From: Limnocylindrus sp040397235
GTDB taxonomy: Bacteria; Chloroflexota; Limnocylindria; Limnocylindrales; Limnocylindraceae
Direction: 5' to 3'
DNA length: 64,000 nucleotides
Assembly: GCA_040397235.1 (NCBI GenBank)
Contig: JBBAWH010000001.1
Location: forward strand, 248,001 to 312,000
In this document: one piece after another, positions 15,502-24,217 of the stretch
Layout of the letters: each line of letters opens with the position of its first letter
How positions within the stretch are numbered: the stretch's first letter is position 1
The notes under the pieces: generated by a model
The model's database searches: none
Seen by the model: only the letters and a program-made list of their open reading frames with translations
What the model was told of the DNA's origin: nothing
Made by a program: the position numbers and the translations under genes

Positions 15502-18500
15502 TCAGGTTGCGGGGGAGATCAGCTCCAATTCGATCCCATCGCCGCCCACGCGGTCGCGCAGGATCGCGGGAAGGCCCGCATCCCATGCGACACCGTTGCG
15601 CTGCTCCATCGGCAAGAGTTGGGCGCCACCCCCCTGCGGGATATGCACCACCACACGGGTCGCCCCTGGTCGCGCACGGAGCTCCCCCTTCACGATCTCC
15701 ATGGCGCGAATCGTCTCCTCAACGGACTGGCGCGCCTTGAACTTGATATGCAGCACCGCGCCTGCGGGAATCTCTGCCGGATCAGGATTTGACATGGCCC
15801 CTGCGAGCGGCTCTGCAGGTGGCGCCTCGACCGCGACTGACGCATCAAATTCGGCGGGTGCGCGCTCCGGCATGAGTGGTGCGCCCGCCTCCATCCCCTC
15901 AGGGACCATGCCCGCCGGAATCCCGCCGTTTGGGAGCGGCGCAACAAAGCGCTTTGCGAAGCGTCGCCCCCCGCTCGAAACGGTGAGCTTGGAGCGGACT
16001 GCATCGGCGCTGAGGCGCGTCGCCTCCTCCCACGGAACGACGGACTCAACGAGCAGCGACCACTCCTCACCGCGCTGCTCGGTGCGACCGGCGATGAGAA
16101 TCCCCTCGCCCTCGATCCAGGAGCTCTTCGTCGACTCCCACACCTGCGGGAAGGCCACGACCTCCATGCTCCCCGTGAGATCTTCCACGGTGATGATCGC
16201 CATTGCGGCACCCTTCTTCGTCACCATCTGCCGAATGCTCAAGACGATGGCGCCGAGTGTCGCCGTCTCATCGCGGAACGACTCATCGCTAAAGTCGCCA
16301 ACAAAGGTGCCCACATACGGCTGCATCGCTGGCGCAAGAGCATTCATTGGGTGATCACTGAGATAGACGCCCATCAGCTCGCGCTCCCAGCGCAGCCGTT
16401 CGCGCGTCGAGGCCTCTGTGACGTGTGGGAGTGCGGGGATCCCCGCCCCAGCGAGCTCAGGCATCGCATCGAAGAGACCGACCTGCCCAGCCGCACGCTC
16501 GCGCTGCGCACTGGAGCCGCCGGAGATCGCGTCGTCAAGGGCGAGCAGGATCTGCGCTGGATGGCCGAAGCGGCGGAGCGCTCCAACCTTCGCCAGTGCC
16601 TCAAGGACGCGCTTGTTCGCAAGGCGCAGGTCAATGCGTTCGCAGAACTCCTGCAGCGAGGCCGCCTGCTCCCCCACTTCGCGCGCCGCAACGATCGACT
16701 CGGCGGCAGTAGCGCCGACATTCTTGACCCCTAAGAGGCCGAAGCGGATCGCCTCTCCCTCTGGCTCAAAGTCAAGATTTGAGAAGTCAACGTCTGGGGG
16801 GAGCACTGGGATGCCAAGGCGGCGGCACTCGGCAATTGCTGCGGCGACCTTCTCCTCCTTGCTGCGGAAGGCATTCAGCACGCTGGTCATGTACTCCACG
16901 GTGTAGTTCGCCTTGAGGTACGCGGTTTGGTAGGCGATCAGGCCGTAGCAGGTCGCATGGGCCTTGTTGAATCCGTAGTTTGCGAACGGCTCAAATGCCT
17001 CGAATACCTTTTCGATTGTGGCGCGTGCGACCCCCCGCTCGGCGGCGCTCGTGATGAACTCTTGCTTCAAGCCCGCAAGGACATCCTCTTTCTTCTTGCG
17101 CACCGCGTATCCCAGCGTGTCCGCCTTCGGGCCCGAGAAGCCACCGAGCGCAGAGGCCGCGGCCATGATGTCCTCCTGGTAGACGAAGACGCCGTACGTT
17201 CGCTTGAGGAACGGCTCAAGGAGGGGGTGCAGATACGTCACCGCCTCCTGGCCGTGCTTGCGGCGGATGTAGGTCGGAATGTTCGCCATTGGCCCGGGCC
17301 GATAGAGCGCGACCATGGCGGCTAGGTCGTAGACGCTCGTCGGGCGCAACTCCTTGATATAGCGGCGCATGCCGGGCGACTCGAGCTGGAAGATTCCGGT
17401 CGTCTCGCCTGAGGCGAGGAGAGCGAACGTCTTCGCGTCATCCAACGGAATCTTGTCGAGATCAATCTCAATGCCGCGGGTCTCTCGAATACGATCCACC
17501 GCCGTGCGGAGGATCGTGAGGTTCGCTAGGCCGAGGAAGTCGAACTTCAACAGGCCGAGCGCCTCTACGCCGTGCATCTCGATCTGGGTCATGACCCCCT
17601 CGGAGTTCGTCGCGCGCTGGAGCGCCATGATCTCGGTAAGGGGCTCGCGGCTGATCACCACGCCGGCGGCGTGCGTTGAGGCGTTCCGCACCACCCCCTC
17701 TAGTTGCTCAGCGAGACCGATGAGCTGGCTGTACTCCGTGCCATCGGCGTAGGCTGCAAATTCTGGGGACTTTCGCGCCTGGGCAAGGCTGATGTTGACG
17801 AGGGCTGGCACCGATTTCGCAATACGGTCAACCTCGCTGTAGCTCTTCCCAAGCACGCGACCCACGTCGCGGATCGAGGCGCGCGCCGCCATCGTGCCGA
17901 AGGTGATGATCTGGGCGACACGGTCTTCCCCGTACTTTTGCGAGACGTAGCGAATCACCTCGTCACGGCGACCATCTTCAAAGTCGATGTCAATATCGGG
18001 CATGGTCACGCGGTCCTCGTTCAGGAATCGCTCGAACGGAAGCTCGTAGTGCAGCGGATCTACGGGCGTGATGCCGAGCGCGTAGGTCACGATCGACCCA
18101 GGCGCACTGCCTCGGCAGGTGGTGGCAATCCCCTGCTCTCGAGCGAAGCGCACGAAGTCGGCCACGATAAGGAAATAGGCGGCGTACCCCATTTTGATGA
18201 TCACGTTGAGTTCGTACTCGAGCCGCGTACGTGCGGTGTCGCTCGGCGTGCCGAATCGACGGACGAGCCCACGCTCGGCCTCCTTGGTAAGCCAGGTCTC
18301 GACGCTCTCGCCCTCTGGCACCTCGATGTCTGGAACGCGCGTTGTGCCGAGTTCTAGGCTGAAGTCCACCATCTCGGCGATGAGCCGCGTGTTCTTGAGC
18401 AGCTCCGGGCGATCAGGGAAGAGGGCCGCCATCTGCTCTGAAGACTTGAGGTAGAAGTCGCCAGAACCAAACTTCATGCGACCCGGTGTCTCAAGGTTGC

Positions 18501-19191
18501 TCGCCGTGCCGATGCAGAGGAGCACGTCGTGCGCATCACGCTGGTCGGCGCGGACGTAGTGCAGGTCGTTCGTCAACACGAGCGGCAGACCCACTTCGGG
18601 GGCGAGACGGAAGAGCTGCTCGTTCAGGCGACGCTGCTCGGGGAGTCCGTGATCTTGCACCTCAAGGAAGAAGCGCCCCTTCCCAAAGATTTCGCCGTAC
18701 TTCCCAGCGAGCGCGCGCGCGTGCTCCCAGTCATCAACCTCCAGCGCGCGTGCGATCTCGCCGTTCAAGCAGCCCGAGAGTCCGACGAGGCCCTCGGCGT
18801 GCCGCGCAAGATGGTCGTGGTCGGTACGCGGCTTGTAGTAGAGCCCATCGAGATGTGCGTCGGTCACGATCCGGCAGAGGTTGCGATAGCCCGTTGCGCT
18901 CGTCGCGAGGGCAATGAGGTGGAACGGCTGCTGATCGGCCTTCCCCTCCTTGTCGCGCATCCCACGGCGAGCGACGTACGTCTCAACGCCGATGATCGGC
19001 TTAATCCCGTGCTTCTTCGCCGCCTGGACGAACTGGACCGAGCCGTAGAGGGCGCCGTGGTCGGTGAGGGCGATGGAGTCCATCCCGAGGCGCTTCGTCT
19101 CCTCCATCAGCGCCTCCAGGTTGCTCATGCCATCGAGCAGGCTGAACTCGCTGTGGACGTGAAGGTGCGTGAAATTAGTCTTGGCGCTCAC
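15502..19191 (-). CDS. dnaE: DNA polymerase III alpha subunit (replicative polymerase)
   Basis: The catalytic subunit of the replicative polymerase, 1229 residues. The N-terminal PHP domain (~6-210) begins with HLHVHSEFSLLDG. The Pol3 active site shows PDIDIDFEDGRRDEV (~399) carrying two catalytic Asp, and the third in LLKFDFLG (~547). The FQLESPGMR and VALYRPGPM blocks, the helix-hairpin-helix region (~800-880) and an OB-fold (~1000-1070) follow in normal order. It is DnaE type rather than PolC. The start is GTG at 19191: no ribosome site, but TAGACT lies seven bases upstream. It is divergent from the CoA-binding gene across only 35 bases. Confidence 0.97.
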   Translation of the reverse strand: MSAKTNFTHLHVHSEFSLLDGMSNLEALMEETKRLGMDSIALTDHGALYGSVQFVQAAKKHGIKPIIGVETYVARRGMRDKEGKADQQPFHLIALATSATGYRNLCRIVTDAHLDGLYYKPRTDHDHLARHAEGLVGLSGCLNGEIARALEVDDWEHARALAGKYGEIFGKGRFFLEVQDHGLPEQRRLNEQLFRLAPEVGLPLVLTNDLHYVRADQRDAHDVLLCIGTASNLETPGRMKFGSGDFYLKSSEQMAALFPDRPELLKNTRLIAEMVDFSLELGTTRVPDIEVPEGESVETWLTKEAERGLVRRFGTPSDTARTRLEYELNVIIKMGYAAYFLIVADFVRFAREQGIATTCRGSAPGSIVTYALGITPVDPLHYELPFERFLNEDRVTMPDIDIDFEDGRRDEVIRYVSQKYGEDRVAQIITFGTMAARASIRDVGRVLGKSYSEVDRIAKSVPALVNISLAQARKSPEFAAYADGTEYSQLIGLAEQLEGVVRNASTHAAGVVISREPLTEIMALQRATNSEGVMTQIEMHGVEALGLLKFDFLGLANLTILRTAVDRIRETRGIEIDLDKIPLDDAKTFALLASGETTGIFQLESPGMRRYIKELRPTSVYDLAAMVALYRPGPMANIPTYIRRKHGQEAVTYLHPLLEPFLKRTYGVFVYQEDIMAAASALGGFSGPKADTLGYAVRKKKEDVLAGLKQEFITSAAERGVARATIEKVFEAFEPFANYGFNKAHATCYGLIAYQTAYLKANYTVEYMTSVLNAFRSKEEKVAAAIAECRRLGIPVLPPDVDFSNLDFEPEGEAIRFGLLGVKNVGATAAESIVAAREVGEQAASLQEFCERIDLRLANKRVLEALAKVGALRRFGHPAQILLALDDAISGGSSAQRERAAGQVGLFDAMPELAGAGIPALPHVTEASTRERLRWERELMGVYLSDHPMNALAPAMQPYVGTFVGDFSDESFRDETATLGAIVLSIRQMVTKKGAAMAIITVEDLTGSMEVVAFPQVWESTKSSWIEGEGILIAGRTEQRGEEWSLLVESVVPWEEATRLSADAVRSKLTVSSGGRRFAKRFVAPLPNGGIPAGMVPEGMEAGAPLMPERAPAEFDASVAVEAPPAEPLAGAMSNPDPAEIPAGAVLHIKFKARQSVEETIRAMEIVKGELRARPGATRVVVHIPQGGGAQLLPMEQRNGVAWDAGLPAILRDRVGGDGIELELISPAT

Positions 19192-19198
19192 GAGTGGC

Positions 19199-19204
19199 AG
19201 TCTA
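19199..19204 (-). promoter_or_regulatory. candidate -10 element for leaderless dnaE mRNA
   Basis: TAGACT on the minus strand, seven bases before the dnaE GTG. The identical hexamer precedes rnpB. It lies ten bases from the opposite-facing TACCAT of the divergent gene. Confidence 0.5.
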
Positions 19205-19214
19205 GCGATCGGCG

Positions 19215-19220
19215 TACCAT
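19215..19220 (+). promoter_or_regulatory. candidate -10 element for leaderless CoA-binding gene mRNA
   Basis: TACCAT, six bases (CCCCCT) before the ATG at 19227. The gap is all pyrimidine, so no ribosome site is possible there. Confidence 0.5.
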
Positions 19221-19226
19221 CCCCCT

Positions 19227-19757
19227 ATGGATGAGCAGGAACGCGCACGACTACGGGCAGCCATAGAGGCCGCCGAAGGGGGCGCCCCCGATCCCGCCGC
19301 AGCAGACGCGCTCATGCGCCGCATGCTGACGGAGAGTCGCACCATTGCGGTCGTCGGCGCCTCCCCGCGCCCGGACCGCCCCTCGCACGGCGTCCTGCGC
19401 ACACTCGCCGCAGCTGGCTGGCAGATCCTCCCGATCAACCCCATGCCCGAAGCGCTGCGCGACGGGGTGGCGGGCCTCCCCTGCTACCCAACACTCCGTG
19501 CCGCTGCCGCCTCACTTCCAGCTGGCGAGCGGATCGATCTCGTTGATGTCTTTCGGCGCTCCGAAGAGTGCGAGGAGGTTGCACGCGAGGCCGTCGCGAT
19601 TGGCGCTCGCGGACTCTGGCTGCAGCTTGGGGTGATTAGCCCCGCTGCCGCATTGGTCGCCGCCGAAGCATCCATCCCTTTCGTACAGGATCGCTGTCCC
19701 GCCATTGAGATTCCGCGCCTGGGCATCTCTGGACCAAACCCCCAAGTCACAGCATGA
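19227..19757 (+). CDS. CoA-binding domain protein (YccU-like Rossmann fold)
   Basis: A 176-residue protein of the CoA-binding family, related to the N-terminal nucleotide-binding domain of succinyl-CoA synthetase alpha. After about 30 helical residues, the Rossmann start IAVVGASPRPDRPSHGVLRTL is visible near 38-58, then ILPINPMPE, a DLVDVFRRSEE block and GLWLQLGV, all characteristic. The end DRCPAIEIPRL carries the Cys-Pro typical of the family (RCxxxE). The exact substrate and role in cells are not established. It begins a plus-strand cassette: the next gene overlaps its stop by four bases. Confidence 0.88.
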   Translation: MDEQERARLRAAIEAAEGGAPDPAAADALMRRMLTESRTIAVVGASPRPDRPSHGVLRTLAAAGWQILPINPMPEALRDGVAGLPCYPTLRAAAASLPAGERIDLVDVFRRSEECEEVAREAVAIGARGLWLQLGVISPAAALVAAEASIPFVQDRCPAIEIPRLGISGPNPQVTA

Positions 19758-20500
19758 CCACCAACTGGCTAGCACGCCTCCCTGCAGAGACGGCAGACCG
19801 GTTGTCGGCGATCTGGATCCCCGTCGGGCTGCCTGGCTTCTCTGGTGCCGAGAAGGCGCGCTGGAACGCGCTCCTTAGCGAACGCTTCGGCGCCGATGGC
19901 TGGCGGATCTCCCACGTCGTGCGCGGAAAGATCGTGCCACGAGCTGTAGCAATCCTTGAATACGAAGAGGCATACCGGCGCTACCTGCGCGACCGTCCTG
20001 AGTTGGTGAGCTTCTTGGTAGAGGCCTGCGCAAACGTGTACGACGACAACCCGACCAACGTCTACGACAACGACTACGAGCAGCCGCACACGGCGATGAA
20101 CCACTACCAAGACATCTCCGTACGCCGCGTCATTGCCGAGCTCGTCGACGATCCAGCCTGGCCAACGGTCACGGCAACACCAGATGAGACCGTAGAACTT
20201 CTCGATTTTGGCACCGGTGAGCGCGTCACCACACCGCGCGCGAGCGGCTTCAGGGGCGATGGGCTGCTACAGATTCGCGATCCCCTCTCCCCTGGATACC
20301 TGCTCAGCCCAGCGGTCGTGCCGGCGCATGATCCGGCGCTGATCACCACGAACCCAGGGCGACGTGAGTGGTATCACGAAGAGGGGTGTGGCCATCTCTC
20401 CATCGAAACGTTCTGGCAGTCAAGCAAAGTTGTGGAGGTGCGTCTGGATCGGTTCCTCGCGTCGGGTGATGCCCGATCCATGCCGCTTGCGGGGCTGTGA
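19754..20500 (+). CDS. protein of unknown function, between CoA-binding and PfkB genes
   Basis: A 248-residue soluble protein that I do not recognise. It overlaps the CoA-binding gene (ATGA) and the kinase gene (GTGA), so it is translated as part of a three-gene unit. Visible features: a helical N-terminal third with many Trp (TNWLARL, RLSAIWIPVG, GWRISHVV); an unusual Tyr/Asp/Asn-rich segment near 95-120 (VYDDNPTNVYDNDYEQPHTAMNHYQD); beta-type sequence through the middle (VELLDFGTGERV, GLLQIRDPLSPGYLLSP); and a C-terminal EEGCGHLSIETFWQSSK block that looks like a conserved site. There is no signal peptide, membrane segment or nucleotide-binding motif. Function unknown; a metabolic role beside the sugar kinase is plausible by context only. 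Confidence 0.75.
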   Translation: MTTNWLARLPAETADRLSAIWIPVGLPGFSGAEKARWNALLSERFGADGWRISHVVRGKIVPRAVAILEYEEAYRRYLRDRPELVSFLVEACANVYDDNPTNVYDNDYEQPHTAMNHYQDISVRRVIAELVDDPAWPTVTATPDETVELLDFGTGERVTTPRASGFRGDGLLQIRDPLSPGYLLSPAVVPAHDPALITTNPGRREWYHEEGCGHLSIETFWQSSKVVEVRLDRFLASGDARSMPLAGL

Positions 20501-21333
20501 GTAGCGTCTTCTTCGGCACCGTGAGCCGCGATCGATATCTGGAGAGCGGCCGCACCCTACCTGGCGGCGGTGTCTTAAACATGGCGTACCACTGGGCCGC
20601 TGCCGGCAAAGAGTTCCTCCTCCAGACGCGGATCGGCTCGAGCGACCAGGATCTATTCGTGGAGTTCCTTCAGCGCAATCGGATTCCACATCTCCCTGCA
20701 TCGCTCGTCGTGCCCGGAGAGAGCTCCTCTATCGATGTCCGTATCGGAGCAGACCGCCAACCGCAGATGGACAACTACGTCGATGGCGTGTGGAAGGTGG
20801 TGCACTGCACTGCAGAAGAGCTCGCCGCACTTGCTACCGCAACGCATTGGCATACCGTCCTCGTGGAAGGAGCGATCGCAGAGCTGGAGCGACTCTCGGC
20901 ATCTGGACACCTTGAGCATGTGATGGTCAGTGCAGATTTCCTTGGGTTTCGCCATTACACGCCAGAGCGGCTCCGCGACACGCTCGCGCACATTGATCTC
21001 GCCTTCATCGGCTGGCCCGGCGCGCGAGATGATGCGTCACTCGCGGAGGTTCGTCGCTTCGTTCTCGACGCTCAGAAGGTGGCCGTCGTAACCCTTGGGG
21101 CGCAGGGGGTTCTGGTCGTTGACGGTGGGAGCCAATCGGAGACGTTCTACCCAACCGTGGCGGTCCCCGTGGCGGGGAGCACCATTGGGTGTGGGGATGC
21201 CTTTATCGCAGCGTTCTTGATGGCGCACCAGGCTGGCGCCTCCTTGAGTGATTCCGTCGCTGCCGGGCAATCGGCGGGAGCTACCGCGACGGCGTGGAGT
21301 CTCCCCCTCCCTGACGCAGCGTACGCAGACTAG
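20497..21333 (+). CDS. PfkB-family carbohydrate kinase
   Basis: A 278-residue member of the ribokinase/PfkB family. The N-terminal sugar-site block is GGGVLNMAYHWAAAG (~23-37). The C-terminal ATP-site motif reads TIGCGDAFIAAFL (~228-240), with the catalytic Asp; the usual GAGD is GCGD. The VVTLGAQGVLVVDGG segment before it is the normal nucleotide-side strand. The start is GTG at 20497, overlapping the stop of the unknown gene (GTGA). Its small size and the overall pattern recall fructoselysine-6-kinase-like members, but the substrate cannot be read from sequence. It ends four bases inside the convergent small membrane gene. Confidence 0.88.
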   Translation: MSSVFFGTVSRDRYLESGRTLPGGGVLNMAYHWAAAGKEFLLQTRIGSSDQDLFVEFLQRNRIPHLPASLVVPGESSSIDVRIGADRQPQMDNYVDGVWKVVHCTAEELAALATATHWHTVLVEGAIAELERLSASGHLEHVMVSADFLGFRHYTPERLRDTLAHIDLAFIGWPGARDDASLAEVRRFVLDAQKVAVVTLGAQGVLVVDGGSQSETFYPTVAVPVAGSTIGCGDAFIAAFLMAHQAGASLSDSVAAGQSAGATATAWSLPLPDAAYAD

Positions 21334-21602
21334 GTCAGCAGGGCGAGCAAGATTCCTGCGGCCGCTGCAAGGCCAACGCCCGCCAAGCGGCGCAATCGAT
21401 TGGCGATGAGCTCACCCTCGAGACGATCGACAAGGTCGGGGCCACTCCCCGGGGTGCCGCGCCACGCCTCATAGCGAGTCGCTGCACCGACGCGGCTTGC
21501 CCACTCCGTTCGCGCTCGAAGGAGCGGTGGGAGCCGGAGTGCAAGGTAGACGAACCCGGCGATGCCGAGACCGCCAACGAAGAGTCGAACCAGGTCGAGC
21601 AC
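21330..21602 (-). CDS. small membrane protein, unknown function
   Basis: A 90-residue protein starting with GTG directly after the gatB stop. It has a hydrophobic N-terminal segment (residues 4-27, LVRLFVGGLGIAGFVYLALRL), a basic middle (~28-70) and a second hydrophobic segment at the end (~73-89, LAGVGLAAAAGILLALL). It has no recognised domain. Zero spacing to gatB suggests cotranscription at the end of the pcrA-ligA-gat operon. The four-base overlap with the convergent kinase gene is compatible with a real gene. Confidence 0.6.
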   Translation of the reverse strand: MLDLVRLFVGGLGIAGFVYLALRLPPLLRARTEWASRVGAATRYEAWRGTPGSGPDLVDRLEGELIANRLRRLAGVGLAAAAGILLALLT

Positions 21603-23036
21603 TTAGGCGTCGAGCAGAGTCTTGAAGACGGCGCCAAGTTGGGCAGCGTCGCCACGCCCCTTGCTCGCCTTCATCGCCTGGCCAACCAAGAAGCCGATCG
21701 CCTGCTGCTTCCCCGCCTTCCAGTCGGCGAGCGCCTGTGGGTTCGCAGCGAGCACCTCGCTAGCAAGTTTCTTCAGGGCGCCGTCGTCACTAATCTGCCC
21801 AAGCCCGCGCTCAGCGATCGCCGCGCGCACATCGAAGCTGCCGCCCAAGAGCTCGGCGAAGAGTTCTTTCCCTATGGTGCCATTGATCTCCTTGCGAAAG
21901 ACCGCGCCAATCAGCGCGGCGAATTGCACCGGATCCGGCTCCGCAGCCCCCTCATTTGCCGCTCGGAGATACTCGCCTGTCACCCAGTTGGCGAGCGTCT
22001 TCGCATCAATCGTTGCATCTGCAGCGCGTGACGCCTCAAAGAGCGCCGCAGCACGAGGCTCACCGACCAAGACAGCGGCATCGTATTCGGAGAGCCCGAG
22101 CTGTTCCACATAGCGTGCTCGGCGCGCCGAAGGGACCTCGGGGATGCTCGCAACGATGCCCGCCAACCAGGCTGGATCAATGGCGAGTGGCGGCAGGTCA
22201 GGCTCTGGGAAGTAGCGGTAGTCGTGCGAGTTCTCTTTTGCGCGCATCGTGTAGGTGCTCTCGCTCGACTCATCCCAGCCGCGTGTCTCTTGCGTGATCG
22301 TTCCACCCGATTCAAGGACTTCGGTCTGCCGTGCAATCTCAAAGGCGATCGCCTTCTCCACCGAGCGGAAGGAGTTCATGTTCTTTACTTCGGTGCGCGT
22401 ACCAAACGGTGCATCCTCGCTTGGACGGATCGAGACATTTGCCTCGACGCGCATCTGCCCGTTCTCCATCTCGGCGTCGGCTGCACCGATCGTGCGCAGC
22501 AGGAGTCGGAGCTCTTCGGCGTAGCGGCGGGCCGTCTCAGCGTCGCGAATGTCGGGTTCGGTCACGATCTCAAGGAGCGCGACGCCCGAACGGTTGTAGT
22601 CGATCAGGCTGGAGCGCTTCCCGTCACCCCCCTTCTCGTGGCGAAGGCGAGCCGTATCCTCCTCGAGGTGGGCGCGGCGAATGCGCACGCGACTGGTTCC
22701 GGCGCTGGTTGTTACCTCAATGGTTCCATGCTCGGCGAGTGGGAAGTCGAGCTGGCTGATCTGATACCCCTTCGGTAGGTCTGGGTAGAAGTAGTTCTTG
22801 CGATCCCAAATCGTGGTGGCCGGCGCGGCGGCACCGATCGCAGCACCAACGGCGAGGACTTTCTCAATCGCGGCTCGGTTCGGCACTGGGAGTGCGCCAG
22901 GGAGGCCGAGGCAGGTTGGGCAGGTCTTGCTGTTCGGGAGGTCACCCTCGGCCGCAATGGCGCAGGGGCAGAACATCTTTGTGACGGTGCGTAGCTGTAC
23001 GTGCACCTCAATGCCGATCACCGCATGCCAGGTCAT
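21603..23036 (-). CDS. gatB: Asp-tRNA(Asn)/Glu-tRNA(Gln) amidotransferase subunit B
   Basis: GatB is the kinase/tRNA-binding subunit of GatCAB, which activates mischarged Glu-tRNA(Gln) or Asp-tRNA(Asn) and converts it with ammonia from GatA. The length (477) and opening (VIGIEVHVQL) are typical. Also seen: FCPC ... CPTCLGLPG near 22-46, the zinc-site Cys pairs; NYFYPDLPKGYQISQLD; RSLIDYNRSGVALLEIVTEPD; and EVKNMNSFRSVEKAI. The C-terminal YqeY-like tail (~330-477) is present. It overlaps the aminotransferase gene by four bases. Start ATG at 23036. Confidence 0.97.
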   Translation of the reverse strand: MTWHAVIGIEVHVQLRTVTKMFCPCAIAAEGDLPNSKTCPTCLGLPGALPVPNRAAIEKVLAVGAAIGAAAPATTIWDRKNYFYPDLPKGYQISQLDFPLAEHGTIEVTTSAGTSRVRIRRAHLEEDTARLRHEKGGDGKRSSLIDYNRSGVALLEIVTEPDIRDAETARRYAEELRLLLRTIGAADAEMENGQMRVEANVSIRPSEDAPFGTRTEVKNMNSFRSVEKAIAFEIARQTEVLESGGTITQETRGWDESSESTYTMRAKENSHDYRYFPEPDLPPLAIDPAWLAGIVASIPEVPSARRARYVEQLGLSEYDAAVLVGEPRAAALFEASRAADATIDAKTLANWVTGEYLRAANEGAAEPDPVQFAALIGAVFRKEINGTIGKELFAELLGGSFDVRAAIAERGLGQISDDGALKKLASEVLAANPQALADWKAGKQQAIGFLVGQAMKASKGRGDAAQLGAVFKTLLDA

Positions 23037-24217
23037 GCCGCCACCTCGCGCGCCTTGGCAACGAATCGGCCGATGCGCACCAACGCCTCGCGGAGGTTCT
23101 CTTCCGAGGTGGCGTAGCAGATACGCACATGCCCGACGCCGCTCGTACCGAACGAGGATCCCGGAATCACCGCGACACGCTCTTCGGTGAGGAGGCCCTC
23201 AGCGAACTGCTCGTCGGTGAGACCGGTTGAGCGAATGTCGGGGAAGGCGTAGAAGGCGCCCTGTGGCGCACCGGTTGGTAGTTTGAGTGCGGCGAGGCCA
23301 TCCAGCACAATGGTGCGACGTCGCGCGTAGGCGGCGCGCATCTCCTCGAGCGCCGGCTCGCCGTTCGTGAGCGCTTCAAGGGCTGCATCTTGCGCGATCG
23401 TTGGGGCGCTCATGATCGTGTACTGGTGAATCTTGACCAGGCCCGCAACGATCTCCTTCGGGGCGCAGAGGAAGCCGACGCGCCACCCCGTCATGGCGTA
23501 CGACTTCGAGAAGCCGCCGATCAGGATGGTGCGCTCACGCATCCCCGGATAGGCCGACATTGCGCGGTGCGCCGGTCCCTCATAGACGAGTCGGTCATAG
23601 ATCTCGTCGCTAATCACCACCAGGTCCCGTGCCACGGAGATCTTGGCGAGCGCCTCGCGGGTCGGCTCGTCGAGGGTTGCCCCCGTTGGATTCGCCGGAT
23701 AGCCGAGGAAGAGCGCCTTGGCGCCGGTCGCCGCGGCATCAACGGCCTCAGCATGGAGGCGCCAGTTGTCGCTGCCGCTCGTCGCCACCGGTACGGCGGT
23801 TCCACCCGCAAAGACGATCGCTGGGAGGTAGGCGACATACGACGGCTCTGGCAGCACGATGCGATCGCCCGTACCGACGATGCCGCGTACGGCGAGGTCA
23901 ACCGCCTCAGAGGCACCGACCGTGATGATGATTTCGCTCTCTGGATCGTAGGTGACCCCCGAGCGCTCCTGAATCTTCGCGGCAATGGCGCGGCGAAGCT
24001 CAATGGTTCCGTAGTTTGAGGTGTAGTGGGTGCGACCAGCACGTAGGCTCGTCACCGCCGCCTCAACGATGTGTGCAGGAGTGTCGAAGTCGGGCTCCCC
24101 CACGCCGAGGCTGATCACGTCGCTCATCGTTGCGGCGATGTCGAAGAAGCGTCGGATGCCAGAGGGCGGCACCGCGTGGACGCGGTCAGCGAGTGCGCGC
24201 TTTGCGAAGTCGCTCAC
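23033..24217 (-). CDS. class I PLP-dependent aminotransferase (AspC/AlaT-like)
   Basis: A 394-residue fold-type I aminotransferase. The PLP lysine lies in the GGFSKSYAMTGWRVGF block (~225-240). The Asn/Asp/Tyr cofactor contacts are seen in NPTGATLDEPT and VISDEIYDRLVY, and the substrate-carboxylate Arg in GHVRICYA (~365). The opening, PPSGIRRFFDIA ... ISLGVGEPDFDTP, is typical of the AspC/PatA group acting on aspartate, alanine or aromatic amino acids; the exact substrate is not decidable. It is wedged between gatA and gatB with four-base overlaps on both sides, so it is made together with the amidotransferase. Confidence 0.93.
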   Translation of the reverse strand: MSDFAKRALADRVHAVPPSGIRRFFDIAATMSDVISLGVGEPDFDTPAHIVEAAVTSLRAGRTHYTSNYGTIELRRAIAAKIQERSGVTYDPESEIIITVGASEAVDLAVRGIVGTGDRIVLPEPSYVAYLPAIVFAGGTAVPVATSGSDNWRLHAEAVDAAATGAKALFLGYPANPTGATLDEPTREALAKISVARDLVVISDEIYDRLVYEGPAHRAMSAYPGMRERTILIGGFSKSYAMTGWRVGFLCAPKEIVAGLVKIHQYTIMSAPTIAQDAALEALTNGEPALEEMRAAYARRRTIVLDGLAALKLPTGAPQGAFYAFPDIRSTGLTDEQFAEGLLTEERVAVIPGSSFGTSGVGHVRICYATSEENLREALVRIGRFVAKAREVAA

